A DNA stretch of 46,430 bases from Candidatus Heimdallarchaeota archaeon (GTDB lineage Archaea; Asgardarchaeota; Heimdallarchaeia; Heimdallarchaeales; Heimdallarchaeaceae). Below the pieces are notes generated by a model. That model was not told where the DNA came from. It saw only the letters and a program-made list of their open reading frames with translations, and made no database searches. Shown here one piece after another: positions 8,325-17,612 of this stretch (the first letter of the stretch is position 1; each line of letters begins with the position of its first letter). The stretch lies in contig JAEOTK010000199.1 of assembly GCA_016839875.1 (NCBI GenBank), forward strand, positions 1 through 46,430. The letters are read 5' to 3'. The translations under genes were made by a program, and so were the position numbers.

Positions 8325-8347
8325 AATGTAAAACGTTCTTTTTAATC

Positions 8348-8355
8348 CAAATAAA
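8348..8355 (-). promoter_or_regulatory. TATA box deciding the start at 8324
   Basis: TTTATTTG on the minus strand lies about 26 bases before the ATG at 8324. It lies inside the coding part of the longer GTG-start reading, which argues against that reading. Confidence 0.4.
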
Positions 8356-8424
8356 CTTTTCTTGTTAAGGTGCTTCACATTAATAAAACAATGGTAGCTT
8401 CAATGTAAAATGATTGGATTTTTC

Positions 8425-9210
8425 CTACAATTCTATATTTTCATTGGTTATGTATATTTCATATCCCACTTTGGAATAGACTCTTATTGCAGGTTCATTC
8501 TCAATAATCACATGTATAATTGCAATTTCTGTGTGTTCCATCATCTTGTGAATAGTTTCATTAACTAAATATGTAGCTAGTCCTTTGTTTTGATATTTGG
8601 GAAGTGTTGCTGCAGTGGAGATAATTGCTGCCTCCTCATCTATCCACGCTAAGGTGAAACATATTAACTTGGTTCCATCAAAGAGACCATAGTAATTTTG
8701 ATTTTCGTCAAAGGTTAAGTCCTTACTAGATGTTTTACCCCAATAGAATGGATCTGCTTTTACCATTAGTTTTACTATTTCTGGAGCATCTTCTTTGGTT
8801 AATATCCTCTCTGTAAAAGGTTTATCTAAAGAAAACCTAGAAATCATTTTTTCTTTTTTGAGAACCATCCTATGTATTGAATATCGTTTCTTTGGCTTAG
8901 GAAACATGGAATGCAGTAACTCTTTGTATTTCAATTCAACACTGATTTCTTCAATAGGAATTTCTTCTGGGATTACTTCAATTAAAGCTTTCACGATATC
9001 TTCAGTATGACCTCGTACTTGAGCAACGCGATTTTTCCAAATGAGGCATAAACCAACAATGCTTTCATCTTCAATTGCAAGAAAGAGTCGACAACTTTCA
9101 GGATACTGTTTTAAATCTAAGATAAAAAAGAAATATCGTGGTACATCACTGAGAACATAATCCCAAAATAACTTCTCGTTTATATCATCTAACTCTACAA
9201 TTTCAAACAT
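8425..9210 (-). CDS. GNAT-family N-acetyltransferase
   Basis: This 261-residue acyltransferase has the acetyl-CoA pyrophosphate loop QNKGLA in the segment ATLPKYQNKGLATYLVNE (about residue 210). A NEPAIRVYSKVGY motif-B helix follows near the C-terminus, as in FR47-like GNATs. The first 130 residues form a second, degenerate GNAT-like half, so the protein is double-length. The start is placed at the ATG at 9210 because an AAGTGA ribosome site precedes it by about six bases; a GTG at 9219 is possible. The acceptor substrate cannot be told. Confidence 0.82.
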   Translation of the reverse strand: MFEIVELDDINEKLFWDYVLSDVPRYFFFILDLKQYPESCRLFLAIEDESIVGLCLIWKNRVAQVRGHTEDIVKALIEVIPEEIPIEEISVELKYKELLHSMFPKPKKRYSIHRMVLKKEKMISRFSLDKPFTERILTKEDAPEIVKLMVKADPFYWGKTSSKDLTFDENQNYYGLFDGTKLICFTLAWIDEEAAIISTAATLPKYQNKGLATYLVNETIHKMMEHTEIAIIHVIIENEPAIRVYSKVGYEIYITNENIEL

Positions 9211-9258
9211 ATAATTCACTTCTATCTTGATTTTATTAATATTGATTTCTTATTTTGG

Positions 9259-10068
9259 TCAATCAAATTTCAACTTTAGTACGATTGGACAATGATCTGA
9301 TCCCATTACTTCTTTTAGTATATAAGATTCTGACACCTTATCAATGATGTCTTCTGAAACATAGAAATAATCAATTCGCCATCCTACATTTCTTTCTCTT
9401 GCAGTAACACCTTTGACAATATTTCTAACGGACCACCAAGTGTAGTGTTCTGGTTCCTTATTGAAATATCGAAAAGTATCTACATAACCCAGGGAGATTA
9501 ACTTATCAATCCATTTTCTCTCAATTGGCAAAAAACCAGAATAATCTTCATTTCCTTTAGGGTGAGTAAGATCAATTTCAGTATGAGCTGTGTTGACATC
9601 ACCACAAACAATGATTGGTTTTCCTTTTGCTCTAACTTTTTCGATATATTCTAAGAAATGATCATAGAATTCTAGTTTATATTTCAACCGTTCTTCATTC
9701 AATTTACCATTAGGAAAATAAACATTGAAGAGAACAAAATCTGGATATTCTGTTTCAACTACTCTCCCTTCATTATCAAATTTCTCTTCCCCAATTTCGT
9801 AATTAACTCTTGATGGCTTGGCTTTGGAATAAGTTGCTACACCACTATACCCTCTTCTTTCACCAGAATTCCAGTAACTCTTGTACCCTTGAGGACTAAG
9901 TAGTTGGGGTGTTAGCTGATCGGGATGAGCTTTGGTTTCTTGAATACATAGAATATCGGGCGAGGTTCTATTTAACCAAGTGTTGAATTTTAGTCTTTGA
10001 TAAATTACTTTTTTGGACATGGCTCTAATACCGTTCACATTCCAAGACACTAAAGATAATTCAGCCAT
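9259..10068 (-). CDS. xthA: exodeoxyribonuclease III / AP endonuclease
   Basis: This 269-residue protein has all the ExoIII/APE1 signatures: SWNVNGIR at 8-15 (N10, N12), IQETK at 42-46 with the metal-binding E44, a GDVNTAH catalytic loop near 157-163, WRIDYF, and a C-terminal SDHCPI with the catalytic His. It cleaves DNA at abasic sites and has 3'-5' exonuclease or phosphodiesterase activity in base-excision repair. Length and motif spacing are normal for the family. It lies in a minus-strand run between the GNAT and transporter genes with no obvious functional link to them. Confidence 0.96.
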   Translation of the reverse strand: MAELSLVSWNVNGIRAMSKKVIYQRLKFNTWLNRTSPDILCIQETKAHPDQLTPQLLSPQGYKSYWNSGERRGYSGVATYSKAKPSRVNYEIGEEKFDNEGRVVETEYPDFVLFNVYFPNGKLNEERLKYKLEFYDHFLEYIEKVRAKGKPIIVCGDVNTAHTEIDLTHPKGNEDYSGFLPIERKWIDKLISLGYVDTFRYFNKEPEHYTWWSVRNIVKGVTARERNVGWRIDYFYVSEDIIDKVSESYILKEVMGSDHCPIVLKLKFD

Positions 10069-10131
10069 GGTAAAAGAAAAGATAATGCATCTTTATATTT
10101 TATGTTTAGATGTCATTTGTTACAATATTTC

Positions 10132-11520
10132 TTAGATAGTCTTTTCAGTTTCAATTGTTGCTTCTTGGTTTTTATTATTCTTCAGAAAAGGATCAAAATT
10201 CCCTTTAATAAAAATTGGAAAAGCTATTATCAGAAACCCAATAACAATCGGACCAAGCCACTTAAGTCCTATATTTCCAGGTATTCTACTCAAATATCCC
10301 GCAATAATATAACCTGAAGCTTGACCTATATTTGTTGGAATATTCTTGAAACCGGTATATAATCCAGACCTATTTCTTGATGTATCCCGTTCATCTTTGT
10401 CTGCAATATCTGAGATTATTGCATAAGAATAGAGAAAAGCTGAAGCTGATCCAAAAACAGCACCAATCCCATAAAGATATCCTTGAACGTTCAATGGTAT
10501 AAAGGTTATCCTGCCAATTAAGGGTGTTAAAGGCATCCAGAAAACTAACCAGATGAAGGATATTATCAAACCTTTTTTCTTCCCATATTTGTTACCAATG
10601 TAGGACCAGAAAACAAATCCTAGTATTACTGCTCCAAACATAGCTATTGCAAATGATAAGGATTGAACCGTTGATGCGAAACCTAGGAGTTCCGTAACAA
10701 AATCCAGCATCATTGCAGTCATTATTATAACTCCAACCCAAATGATACTGAAACTAATCATGTAGATAACATAGTTTCGATTCTTTAGTGTAACTTTGAC
10801 TTCTTCCCAAACATTTCTTTTCTCGTGCACAACAGGTTTCTCTTTTATCGTTAATAGAGCTGGTAGGAATAATACTGCTTCAAGAACAGCAAAAGCAATA
10901 ACAGCTACAAACAGAACAGTTCCAAAACTACCTTCTAAACCTCCAGGAGTATATAATTGATTTCCATCTATTACTTTTATTTCAAAGGCTTCATTTAGCT
11001 TAGATGCAATTATAAAGGTGAAACCAGTTCCAACTAGACTCCCTGTTAAGTTAGATACGTTCTGAATTGCAGAGACATTAATTCGTTCATCTTCTCCCGT
11101 TATTTCTGGCATCCAGCTTTGGTATGGTGTTAAGAGCATCCCATAGAATAAGTGAAACATTGCATTCCATATCATTAACCAACCAAATCTCATCATCCCT
11201 CTCTCTACAGGAATAAACAGGTGTGGAGTGAATAACATGATAAAAGATATAGCTAGTAATGGAGAACCTATCCACATGAAAATTTGTCTTCTTCCCCATT
11301 TAGAATTTGAACGATCTATAACATCTGATAGATATCCAAAAATAAAACCAGAAAAGGCTATAGCTATTTTTCCAAAAGCGTTACCAATCCCACTTAATTC
11401 AGCGGGAATTTCAAAGATATCTTTGTAAACCCAAAATGTGAAAAAAGTAACTATGTTAAGTAGTGTAGATGTTCCAAGTCTGCATATACCATAAGAAAGT
11501 TTTTGGCGAGTGTTAAGCAT
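10132..11520 (-). CDS. GPH-type sugar:cation symporter (MFS)
   Basis: This 462-residue membrane protein with about 12 helices is typical of the glycoside-pentoside-hexuronide family (MelB-like). The N-terminal MLNTRQKLSYGICRLG leads into helix 1. The loop between helices 2 and 3 carries the family Asp/Arg motif (GYLSDVIDRSNSKWGRRQIF). A central loop at about 240 is basic, and a second NKYGKKKG loop lies in the C-half. It probably moves a sugar or glycoside with H+ or Na+. There is no sugar-degrading gene next to it, so substrate is open. It is divergent from the HEAT-repeat gene. Confidence 0.85.
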   Translation of the reverse strand: MLNTRQKLSYGICRLGTSTLLNIVTFFTFWVYKDIFEIPAELSGIGNAFGKIAIAFSGFIFGYLSDVIDRSNSKWGRRQIFMWIGSPLLAISFIMLFTPHLFIPVERGMMRFGWLMIWNAMFHLFYGMLLTPYQSWMPEITGEDERINVSAIQNVSNLTGSLVGTGFTFIIASKLNEAFEIKVIDGNQLYTPGGLEGSFGTVLFVAVIAFAVLEAVLFLPALLTIKEKPVVHEKRNVWEEVKVTLKNRNYVIYMISFSIIWVGVIIMTAMMLDFVTELLGFASTVQSLSFAIAMFGAVILGFVFWSYIGNKYGKKKGLIISFIWLVFWMPLTPLIGRITFIPLNVQGYLYGIGAVFGSASAFLYSYAIISDIADKDERDTSRNRSGLYTGFKNIPTNIGQASGYIIAGYLSRIPGNIGLKWLGPIVIGFLIIAFPIFIKGNFDPFLKNNKNQEATIETEKTI

Positions 11521-11665
11521 TGTTTAGTCTCCAGAGCATCTACACAACAGTTTGACATAGATAGGTTGTGACAGTTCTTATTTAAGATTTTGCAAATAAT
11601 GTCCAACACAAAATCTTGATAAAGAGTAATAATTTACACAGTATACTGAAGATGTGAGTAAAAAA

Positions 11666-12553
11666 ATGTCAGAAGAAGAAATTCAAAAGACTGTTAAGCT
11701 TCTAGATAATGAAAATCCTGCCCTTAGACAGTTGGCTATAGAACAACTAGCACCACACAAAGAAAATCATATTGCACTTAATGCAATTATCCGATCCCTT
11801 CATGATCAAAGTCAAGATGTTCGAAGCTATGCAGCTGATGTTTTGGGGGAGGTTGAAGATAGACAAGCATTAATTGCTCTCACCCATGCACTAGAAGATC
11901 AATCATGGAAGGTAAGAGAATCAGTTCTAGGTTCGTTTGGAAAATTAAAGAATCCTGAAACAGTACATTTTTTGATTGAATCATTACGAGATGATCACCC
12001 TCAAGTAAGATATACTGCTGCAAAAGAGCTAAAGAAATTCAATGAAACTACGATGATAGAACCTCTATTTGAAACTTTGAAAGATGACACAGAATCTGTT
12101 CGAGAAGAAGCTAAAAGTACTTTGCTTAATTTCAAATTTAAGGTTCCTGTTTCTCTGGTAGCTGAATTTATTCTGAGTTATAGTAAAAGTGTCAAAGAAG
12201 TTGTAGTTGAATTTCTTACTGATCGTGTAGAAGGAAATCCAACTCCTCATCTAGAAAGAGCATACAGTGACAATGATCCCGATATAAGATTGCTTTCTTT
12301 ACAAGAGATTGAGAAGATAATTACAAGAAGTGAGATAAGTGATCCTATACTATTCGATTTGAATCTAAAAGCTCTTGGAGATGAAGAAGCCAAAGTGAGA
12401 TACCAAGCGATTAATAACCTTAAACTGCTAAATGATGAGAGAGCAATTGATCCACTTGGTGATATCGCAATAAATGATACTGATTCTAACAATAGATTAA
12501 TGGCAACAGAAACAATGACAGCTATACGAAGAGCTTTAAGATTGGATGAATAG
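11666..12553 (+). CDS. HEAT-repeat scaffold protein
   Basis: The protein has 295 residues in tandem 31-residue HEAT (PBS-lyase-type) repeats, for example HDQSQDVRSYAADVLGEVED, EDQSWKVRESVLGSFGKLKN and RDDHPQVRYTAAKELKKF, each with the Asp-x-x-V-R helix turn. About eight to nine units fill the protein and no catalytic domain is seen, so it is a binding scaffold. An in-frame GTG at 11654 would add four residues. The ATG at 11666 is preferred because a TAATAATTTA box at 11627-11636 puts transcription start near 11658. Partner unknown. Confidence 0.85.
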   Translation: MSEEEIQKTVKLLDNENPALRQLAIEQLAPHKENHIALNAIIRSLHDQSQDVRSYAADVLGEVEDRQALIALTHALEDQSWKVRESVLGSFGKLKNPETVHFLIESLRDDHPQVRYTAAKELKKFNETTMIEPLFETLKDDTESVREEAKSTLLNFKFKVPVSLVAEFILSYSKSVKEVVVEFLTDRVEGNPTPHLERAYSDNDPDIRLLSLQEIEKIITRSEISDPILFDLNLKALGDEEAKVRYQAINNLKLLNDERAIDPLGDIAINDTDSNNRLMATETMTAIRRALRLDE

Positions 12554-12571
12554 TAAATACTCACCATAATG

Positions 12572-12579
12572 CTTTAAAT
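12572..12579 (+). promoter_or_regulatory. TATA box of the small zinc protein gene
   Basis: CTTTAAAT lies 24-31 bases before the ATG at 12603, so the transcript is likely leaderless. Confidence 0.4.
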
Positions 12580-12602
12580 CTAATATCATTTTATGCTTCA
12601 AT

Positions 12603-12854
12603 ATGAAACCACCTATTTGCGCTATTTGCTATATTGAGTTCTTAGACACTGATGAAGGGGGGTTAGTTTATTTCGAAAAGAAAAATAGCGATCTTAAGTG
12701 GGAAAAATTGATGAGGGAAGAAGGATTAATTGGACATCCTCCATATGCAGAATGGTTTTGTGAAAAACATTACGAAGCTGCTAAAGAATTGAAAAAACTG
12801 ACTATTAATGAAGCAATGGAGATATTGAAAGAAAGATTTCCAACTGAATCCTAA
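12603..12854 (+). CDS. small zinc-binding-like protein
   Basis: This 83-residue protein is not in a family I recognise. It has C6-A-I-C9 near the N-terminus and WFCEKHYEAA near residue 56, giving a C-x2-C...C-x2-H arrangement that could hold one zinc ion. The rest is helical and charged. It lies between the HEAT and TPR genes with its own TATA-like box, so it may be separately expressed. It could be an adaptor or a nucleic-acid-binding ribbon. Confidence 0.68.
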   Translation: MKPPICAICYIEFLDTDEGGLVYFEKKNSDLKWEKLMREEGLIGHPPYAEWFCEKHYEAAKELKKLTINEAMEILKERFPTES

Positions 12855-12920
12855 GTTTGATTACCACTATCTTAACTTTATTAACAAAGGTTAGCAGTGT
12901 AAACTATTGGGGTTACTTGT

Positions 12921-14864
12921 ATGTCGGGTTCATATTCCCATGAGTTTACTATTGTTAATAAGTTAATAACTAAAGGAGAATATGAAGAAGCCCTCCAACT
13001 TGTTGAATCAGTTGAGAAGAACTGTAAGAAGAACAATAAGGAACATATTAAGTGTATAATTTCTAAAAGCAATATTTTCAATAAACTAGGAAGGTACGAC
13101 AAAGCTCTCATACTTTCTGAAACAGCTATTCTAGAGAGTGAAAAGAAGAATTTAATTCTATTAAAACTTGATTCAGTAATTTCAAAAGCACATTCTTTAT
13201 GGAGATTGGGAAAGCTTGATGAATCTTTAGAAACGATAAAACAAAATGAATATCTACTTAATAAAATCGATGCCAAAAAACAGAAGAAGATTGCAAAAAG
13301 GAAAGCAAGTATCAGAAGAATTCAAGGAGTAGTTTTTCATACAAAGGGTGAATTGGAAGAAGCTGAAGAATGTTATCATAAAAGCTTAAGCCTATGGAAA
13401 GAGATAGATAATAAGCAAGAAATAAGTTCTATTCTAAACAACCTTGGAGTGTTGTGCAGAAATAAAGGAGACCTCTATTCAGCTTTGGGGTACTATGAAC
13501 AAAGCCTAGATATTTACGAGGAAATTGGAAATAAAGATGATTTAGCTACATCATACAACAATATTGGAAACATCTATCGGTTTCAAGGAGATTTAACTAG
13601 ATCATTGGAGTTCTACAAACAAAGTTTAGAAATCTGGGAAGGAATTGGAAATAATCAATTTATCTCACTGGCAGTAACTAACATCGCAGAAATCTACCAA
13701 CAGAAAGGTGACTATGAAACTGCATATGTTTATTTCAAACGAGGCCTTAAGCTTAGAGAACAAATAGGTAATAAACAGGAAATTGCTTTATCTTTATTTT
13801 ACTTAATCTCTGAATCTTTAGATGCTGGTTACAAGGATCGTGCTAAGCGTTATTTGGAACGTCTTAAAGAAATCAACAGTGTAAACGATAATCCATTTCT
13901 TAATCAATTGAACAAAGTTGCTGAAGCAGAAATTTTGAAGCAAAGTACAAGACTACGAGATAAAGCAAAAGCTCAGGAACTGTTACAAGACGTAGTTGAA
14001 GAGGAAATTGCAGATCATTCTCTCACTATAACAGCTTTACTAGGGTTATGTGAGCTTCTTTTAGATGAACTAAAGATATCTTGTGAACCAGAAATATTAT
14101 CACTTCTTCAATCAATTGTTGATAGTTTACTAGAGATAGCTAACCATCAAGGTTCTCATGATCTTCTTGCTAAAACATTCTGGTTTCAAAGTCAGCTTGC
14201 TTTGATTGATCTAGAGCTTGATGTTGCTAGAGATTTACTCATTAAGGCCCAAGTTATAGCCGAAGAGAGAGGATTGAGAAGATTAGCAATGCACATTTCT
14301 AGTGATCACGATGCGCTTCTTGATCAGCTAAGCCAATGGGAAGATTTTGTAACATCGAATGTCTCACTTAAAGATAGACTAGAATTTGCAAAATTGGGTG
14401 AGTTAGTTGTACGACTAATGAAGAAAGGAGAAATCGATATCCCTCAAATCTTATGCGAAGAACCAGTATTGCTTCTTATCTTGTCTGAAGGTGGTGCACC
14501 CCTTTATTCCAAAAACTATCTTGAGGGGAGTGAGTTAGATGGAGTATTAATTGGAGGTTTTCTAACCGCCATCATAAATTTCAGTAGGGAAACCTTTGCA
14601 ACTGAAGGCTCAATAGAAAGAATAAAACATCAAGAGTACACTCTATTATTAAAACCCGATAAACCACTTATATTTTGTTATGTGATTAAAGGACAAACTT
14701 ATTCGGCACTTCAGAAACTAGAATCTTTTGTAAAAATCATAAGTACTTCAACTTCAGCTTGGAATGATATGTTATCATCCATTAAAACATCAAAAGTATT
14801 AAGCCCAGCATCTCGAGTTATGATTGAAGAGATAGCGAAGATGATATTTCCGAGTAAACTATAG
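12921..14864 (+). CDS. TPR-repeat protein with a C-terminal longin/roadblock-like domain
   Basis: This 647-residue protein has TPR repeats of the kinesin-light-chain kind between about residues 50 and 300, the clearest being SILNNLGVLCRNKGDLYSAL and SYNNIGNIYRFQGDLTRSLE. A helical middle (300-490) follows. The last 140 residues form an alpha/beta domain with strands PVLLLILSEGGAPLYS, YTLLLKPDKPLIFCYVIKG and helices around LIGGFLTAIINF. This order resembles the longin/roadblock folds that bind small GTPases; that is inferred from the pattern only. Given the GTPase cluster in the same window it could be an effector scaffold. No membrane segment is seen. Confidence 0.83.
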   Translation: MSGSYSHEFTIVNKLITKGEYEEALQLVESVEKNCKKNNKEHIKCIISKSNIFNKLGRYDKALILSETAILESEKKNLILLKLDSVISKAHSLWRLGKLDESLETIKQNEYLLNKIDAKKQKKIAKRKASIRRIQGVVFHTKGELEEAEECYHKSLSLWKEIDNKQEISSILNNLGVLCRNKGDLYSALGYYEQSLDIYEEIGNKDDLATSYNNIGNIYRFQGDLTRSLEFYKQSLEIWEGIGNNQFISLAVTNIAEIYQQKGDYETAYVYFKRGLKLREQIGNKQEIALSLFYLISESLDAGYKDRAKRYLERLKEINSVNDNPFLNQLNKVAEAEILKQSTRLRDKAKAQELLQDVVEEEIADHSLTITALLGLCELLLDELKISCEPEILSLLQSIVDSLLEIANHQGSHDLLAKTFWFQSQLALIDLELDVARDLLIKAQVIAEERGLRRLAMHISSDHDALLDQLSQWEDFVTSNVSLKDRLEFAKLGELVVRLMKKGEIDIPQILCEEPVLLLILSEGGAPLYSKNYLEGSELDGVLIGGFLTAIINFSRETFATEGSIERIKHQEYTLLLKPDKPLIFCYVIKGQTYSALQKLESFVKIISTSTSAWNDMLSSIKTSKVLSPASRVMIEEIAKMIFPSKL

Positions 14865-14903
14865 TTTTAAATTTATAGAGTTCTTTTAGTTACTTGAAGA
14901 GTA

Positions 14904-15182
14904 ATGGCTAAAATCAATCTAGTAACTTTTGCAAGAGTTAAACAAATTATAGGTGTTAAGCAAAAAGAAATGGAAGCCAATACTATTCAGAGCTTGTTGT
15001 ATAAACTTATTTTGGAGCATGGAGATAGTCTTCGTGAAGAGATTTTTGATGATTCAGGAAAGCTTCGAAAACATTACAGGGTTGTAGTTAATGGGAGACA
15101 CATAAATCTATTAGATGGCTTCAATACAAAACTCAAAGATGAGGATACTGTTGTTATAATGCCTGCAATGGCAGGAGGATAA
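14904..15182 (+). CDS. MoaD/ThiS-family ubiquitin-like sulfur carrier (SAMP-like)
   Basis: This 92-residue beta-grasp protein ends in MPAMAGG, the C-terminal Gly-Gly that E1-like enzymes adenylate and convert to thiocarboxylate. The VVVNGRHINLLDGFNTKLKDED segment is typical of MoaD. MoaD supplies sulfur for the pyranopterin cofactor; archaeal relatives (SAMPs) can also be attached to proteins. It converges on the tungsto-AOR operon with five bases between stops, which favours a role in making the bis-pterin tungsten cofactor. A TTTAAATTTA box near 14866-14875 suggests a near-leaderless message. Confidence 0.88.
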   Translation: MAKINLVTFARVKQIIGVKQKEMEANTIQSLLYKLILEHGDSLREEIFDDSGKLRKHYRVVVNGRHINLLDGFNTKLKDEDTVVIMPAMAGG

Positions 15183-15187
15183 AAACA

Positions 15188-15667
15188 CTATTCAGGTATC
15201 ACAGCAGGTCTTATTTTTTTATCGCCTTTCTTCTTGTATTCAGAAAACTCTCTAGCTGTCATACAATGAAGAACAGCTTCTGGGCAATATTTGACACACT
15301 GTGGATCCCCATTACAAAGATCACATGTCATAGCTACATTAAGAGTTGGATGCATCCTCATAACACCAAAAGGACATGCTTTGACACATTCTAAGCAACC
15401 AGTACATTTTTCCCAATCTATCTGTATTGCACCAGTTTTATCTGATTTTGATATAGCTTCTTCAGGACAAGAGTCTATGCATTTTCCACAAATGACACAA
15501 GTTTTAGGTATTGCAATACCTTCCTTTTCATTTTTAATTACTTGAATTCTGGAAAGTGTTGGAGAAAAACTCTGATCGTGTTCAAATGAACATCTTAGTT
15601 CACAGATTCGGCATCCATTACATTTCTCTTTTTGAACAAAAATTCGTTTAGTTACTTTTTGAACCAT
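15188..15667 (-). CDS. four-cluster ferredoxin, electron-transfer partner of AOR
   Basis: This 159-residue protein has four cysteine groups of the HycB/AorB-like iron-sulfur subunit type: CNGCRICELRC, CVICGKCIDSCP, CTGCLECVKACPFG and CDLCNGDPQCVKYCP, enough for four [4Fe-4S] clusters. Its ATG (15665-15667) directly abuts the AOR stop codon with no gap, so it is co-translated with AOR. It should accept electrons from aldehyde oxidation and pass them to ferredoxin or another carrier. Confidence 0.92.
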   Translation of the reverse strand: MVQKVTKRIFVQKEKCNGCRICELRCSFEHDQSFSPTLSRIQVIKNEKEGIAIPKTCVICGKCIDSCPEEAISKSDKTGAIQIDWEKCTGCLECVKACPFGVMRMHPTLNVAMTCDLCNGDPQCVKYCPEAVLHCMTAREFSEYKKKGDKKIRPAVIPE

Positions 15668-17587
15668 TTATTTCTCACCCTCCTGTACTAAACCAAACTC
15701 TTTAGCTTGATCTAGAAGATTCAGCTCTTCAAGCTTTTCTTTTGTTGGAAAACCACTTTCCCAATCCCACCCTCTTAAATTATAATATTCTGGGAGCATT
15801 TCATCTAATTCTACAACTTGACCTTTAGCTGGTCCTTCAGGTAAGGGTTCTTTTGTGAACCTATTAGGGAGTTTATCGTCATTCTTAGTAATTCCTTCGC
15901 GAAGATTGAATAGTCTTTCAAGATTGTAAATACGTTCTCCAATCAGAAGTAATTCAGTATCAGTAAGTTCTAGTCCTGTTGCATAATTTAGGAATAAAGC
16001 CATATTTTCTGGACGAACTGCATAAGCAGAAAAACAGGTGTATTTACACATCTCTGCTGAGTCAACAATTGAACCGAAATTCTCATGCCACACTACCATT
16101 CTGGGTTTACCTTCCCACTCATATGGATCAACAGCTTTCTCTGTTCCAAACCATTCCTTTCCCTTTTCAGGTTCATATCCCAGTAGTTCAAAGTTTGGAA
16201 GAGCAGCGAGATGATCTGCACCTCGAGTAGCTGTTGCCCAGCCCAATCCGAAAGCTTTGGCAGTTCGAACCTCGTAGGCAGGGGGTTCCATACCTTTAAT
16301 CTGATGAGCATAGTCTTCAGAGTCTCCCCCAATTCTTTCCGCAGCTCTTTTAACGCCTTCAGCTAATAGGTTGCCAATTCCTTCCCTGAAAGCAATTTTC
16401 TTGATAAGAGTGATAAGAACATCATCATCACCCCATTTTAATTCAAGATTATCTGCATCCTCTTTTTTCAGCACACCTTTCTCATATGCTTCCATTGCAA
16501 AAGCAATCGTATCACCCATTGAAATTGTATCAACCCCATACCGATTTGCTAACTCATTTGCTTTTAGTATTGCAGCTAGATTTCCTATGCCACATTTGGA
16601 ACCAAAGCATACAATGGTCTCGAACTCAGGACTCCCACCTTTTGTTCCAGCATATTTGCCTTCTTCTACTCTTGAATATTTACCGCAATGTATTGGACAA
16701 CCAAAACAGCTTTCTGATTTGACTCTATATTTCTCATCAAATGTTTCAGCAGAAATACTCTCATAATCTTCAAAAACTCCTGTTTGGTTGTTTCGCGTTG
16801 CCAATCCACCACTTACATATGCAAGATCTACGAGGAAGGGAGTACCATAATACGATAAACTAGGATACGCTGGGTCATCATATATTTCTTTCAAAGATTC
16901 ATTTATTAGATTGATATATTTTTCAGGATGAGCAACAACAACTTCTCCCGAACCTCTTACTGCTATTGCTTTAAGATTCTTTGATCCCATCACTGCTCCT
17001 ACACCAGTACGTGCAGCTGCTCGAGAAAGATTATTCATTATTGCAGCATATTTAACTAAATTTTCTCCTCCTTGACCTATGCACAGGATCTGAAACATTT
17101 CATCTTCTTGTTCTTCTTTTAGAATCTCATCAGTTTCCCATGTATCCTTCCCCCAGATATGATCAGCATTTCTTAACTCAACAATATCATCCTTGATGAA
17201 GAGATACACTGGTTTTTCTGATTTTCCATGGATAAATATAGCATCATATCCTGCATATGCTAGCTCTGGAGCAAAATGACCACCAGCATTTGCATATCCA
17301 ATCCCTCCTGTCAAGGGGGATTTTGATGCAATTGTATATCGTGCAGAAGAAGGAGCTAAGGTTCCTGTTAATGGTCCTAAACAGATTGCTAAAATGTTCT
17401 TGGAGCTTAGAGGATCTATCCCTTGCTCCAAATTGTCAAAGAGATACTTAATTGCCCACCCTCTTCCCCCGATATAATCTTCTATCCATTCAGGATCAAT
17501 GTTTTGTTTTCTGATATCTTTATTGTCAAGATCAACGATTAAAATCTGACCTCTATATCCTTTATACTTAGGGGAATAGTTGTTCAA
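15668..17587 (-). CDS. aor: tungsten-containing aldehyde:ferredoxin oxidoreductase
   Basis: Cytoplasmic AOR-family enzyme that oxidises aldehydes to acids with reduction of ferredoxin. Seen are the GGRGWAIKYLFD pterin loop, C294-x2-C297-x3-C301 (CFGCPIHC) plus C514 in DSAEMCKYTC for the [4Fe-4S] cluster, RTGVGAVMGSKNLKAIAVRG, and AYEVRTAKAFGLGWATATRGADHL in the second pterin domain. Length 639 is normal. No ATG exists at the N-terminus. A TTG at 17614 gives nine extra residues, but a TATA-like TTATATT overlaps that codon, so the TTG at 17587 (MNNYSPKYKGYRGQILIVDL) fits both the promoter and the family N-terminus. The aldehyde substrate is not predictable. Confidence 0.95.
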   Translation of the reverse strand: MNNYSPKYKGYRGQILIVDLDNKDIRKQNIDPEWIEDYIGGRGWAIKYLFDNLEQGIDPLSSKNILAICLGPLTGTLAPSSARYTIASKSPLTGGIGYANAGGHFAPELAYAGYDAIFIHGKSEKPVYLFIKDDIVELRNADHIWGKDTWETDEILKEEQEDEMFQILCIGQGGENLVKYAAIMNNLSRAAARTGVGAVMGSKNLKAIAVRGSGEVVVAHPEKYINLINESLKEIYDDPAYPSLSYYGTPFLVDLAYVSGGLATRNNQTGVFEDYESISAETFDEKYRVKSESCFGCPIHCGKYSRVEEGKYAGTKGGSPEFETIVCFGSKCGIGNLAAILKANELANRYGVDTISMGDTIAFAMEAYEKGVLKKEDADNLELKWGDDDVLITLIKKIAFREGIGNLLAEGVKRAAERIGGDSEDYAHQIKGMEPPAYEVRTAKAFGLGWATATRGADHLAALPNFELLGYEPEKGKEWFGTEKAVDPYEWEGKPRMVVWHENFGSIVDSAEMCKYTCFSAYAVRPENMALFLNYATGLELTDTELLLIGERIYNLERLFNLREGITKNDDKLPNRFTKEPLPEGPAKGQVVELDEMLPEYYNLRGWDWESGFPTKEKLEELNLLDQAKEFGLVQEGEK

Positions 17588-17612
17588 GTTAATACATTTC
17601 AGCCAAATTATC

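Noticed and set aside
12881..13276. 131-codon minus-strand frame opposite the TPR gene start
   Set aside because: Antisense of TPR coding sequence, no promoter or ribosome site.
16371..16766. 131-codon plus-strand frame within AOR
   Set aside because: Antisense of a highly conserved enzyme; composition is that of a shadow frame.
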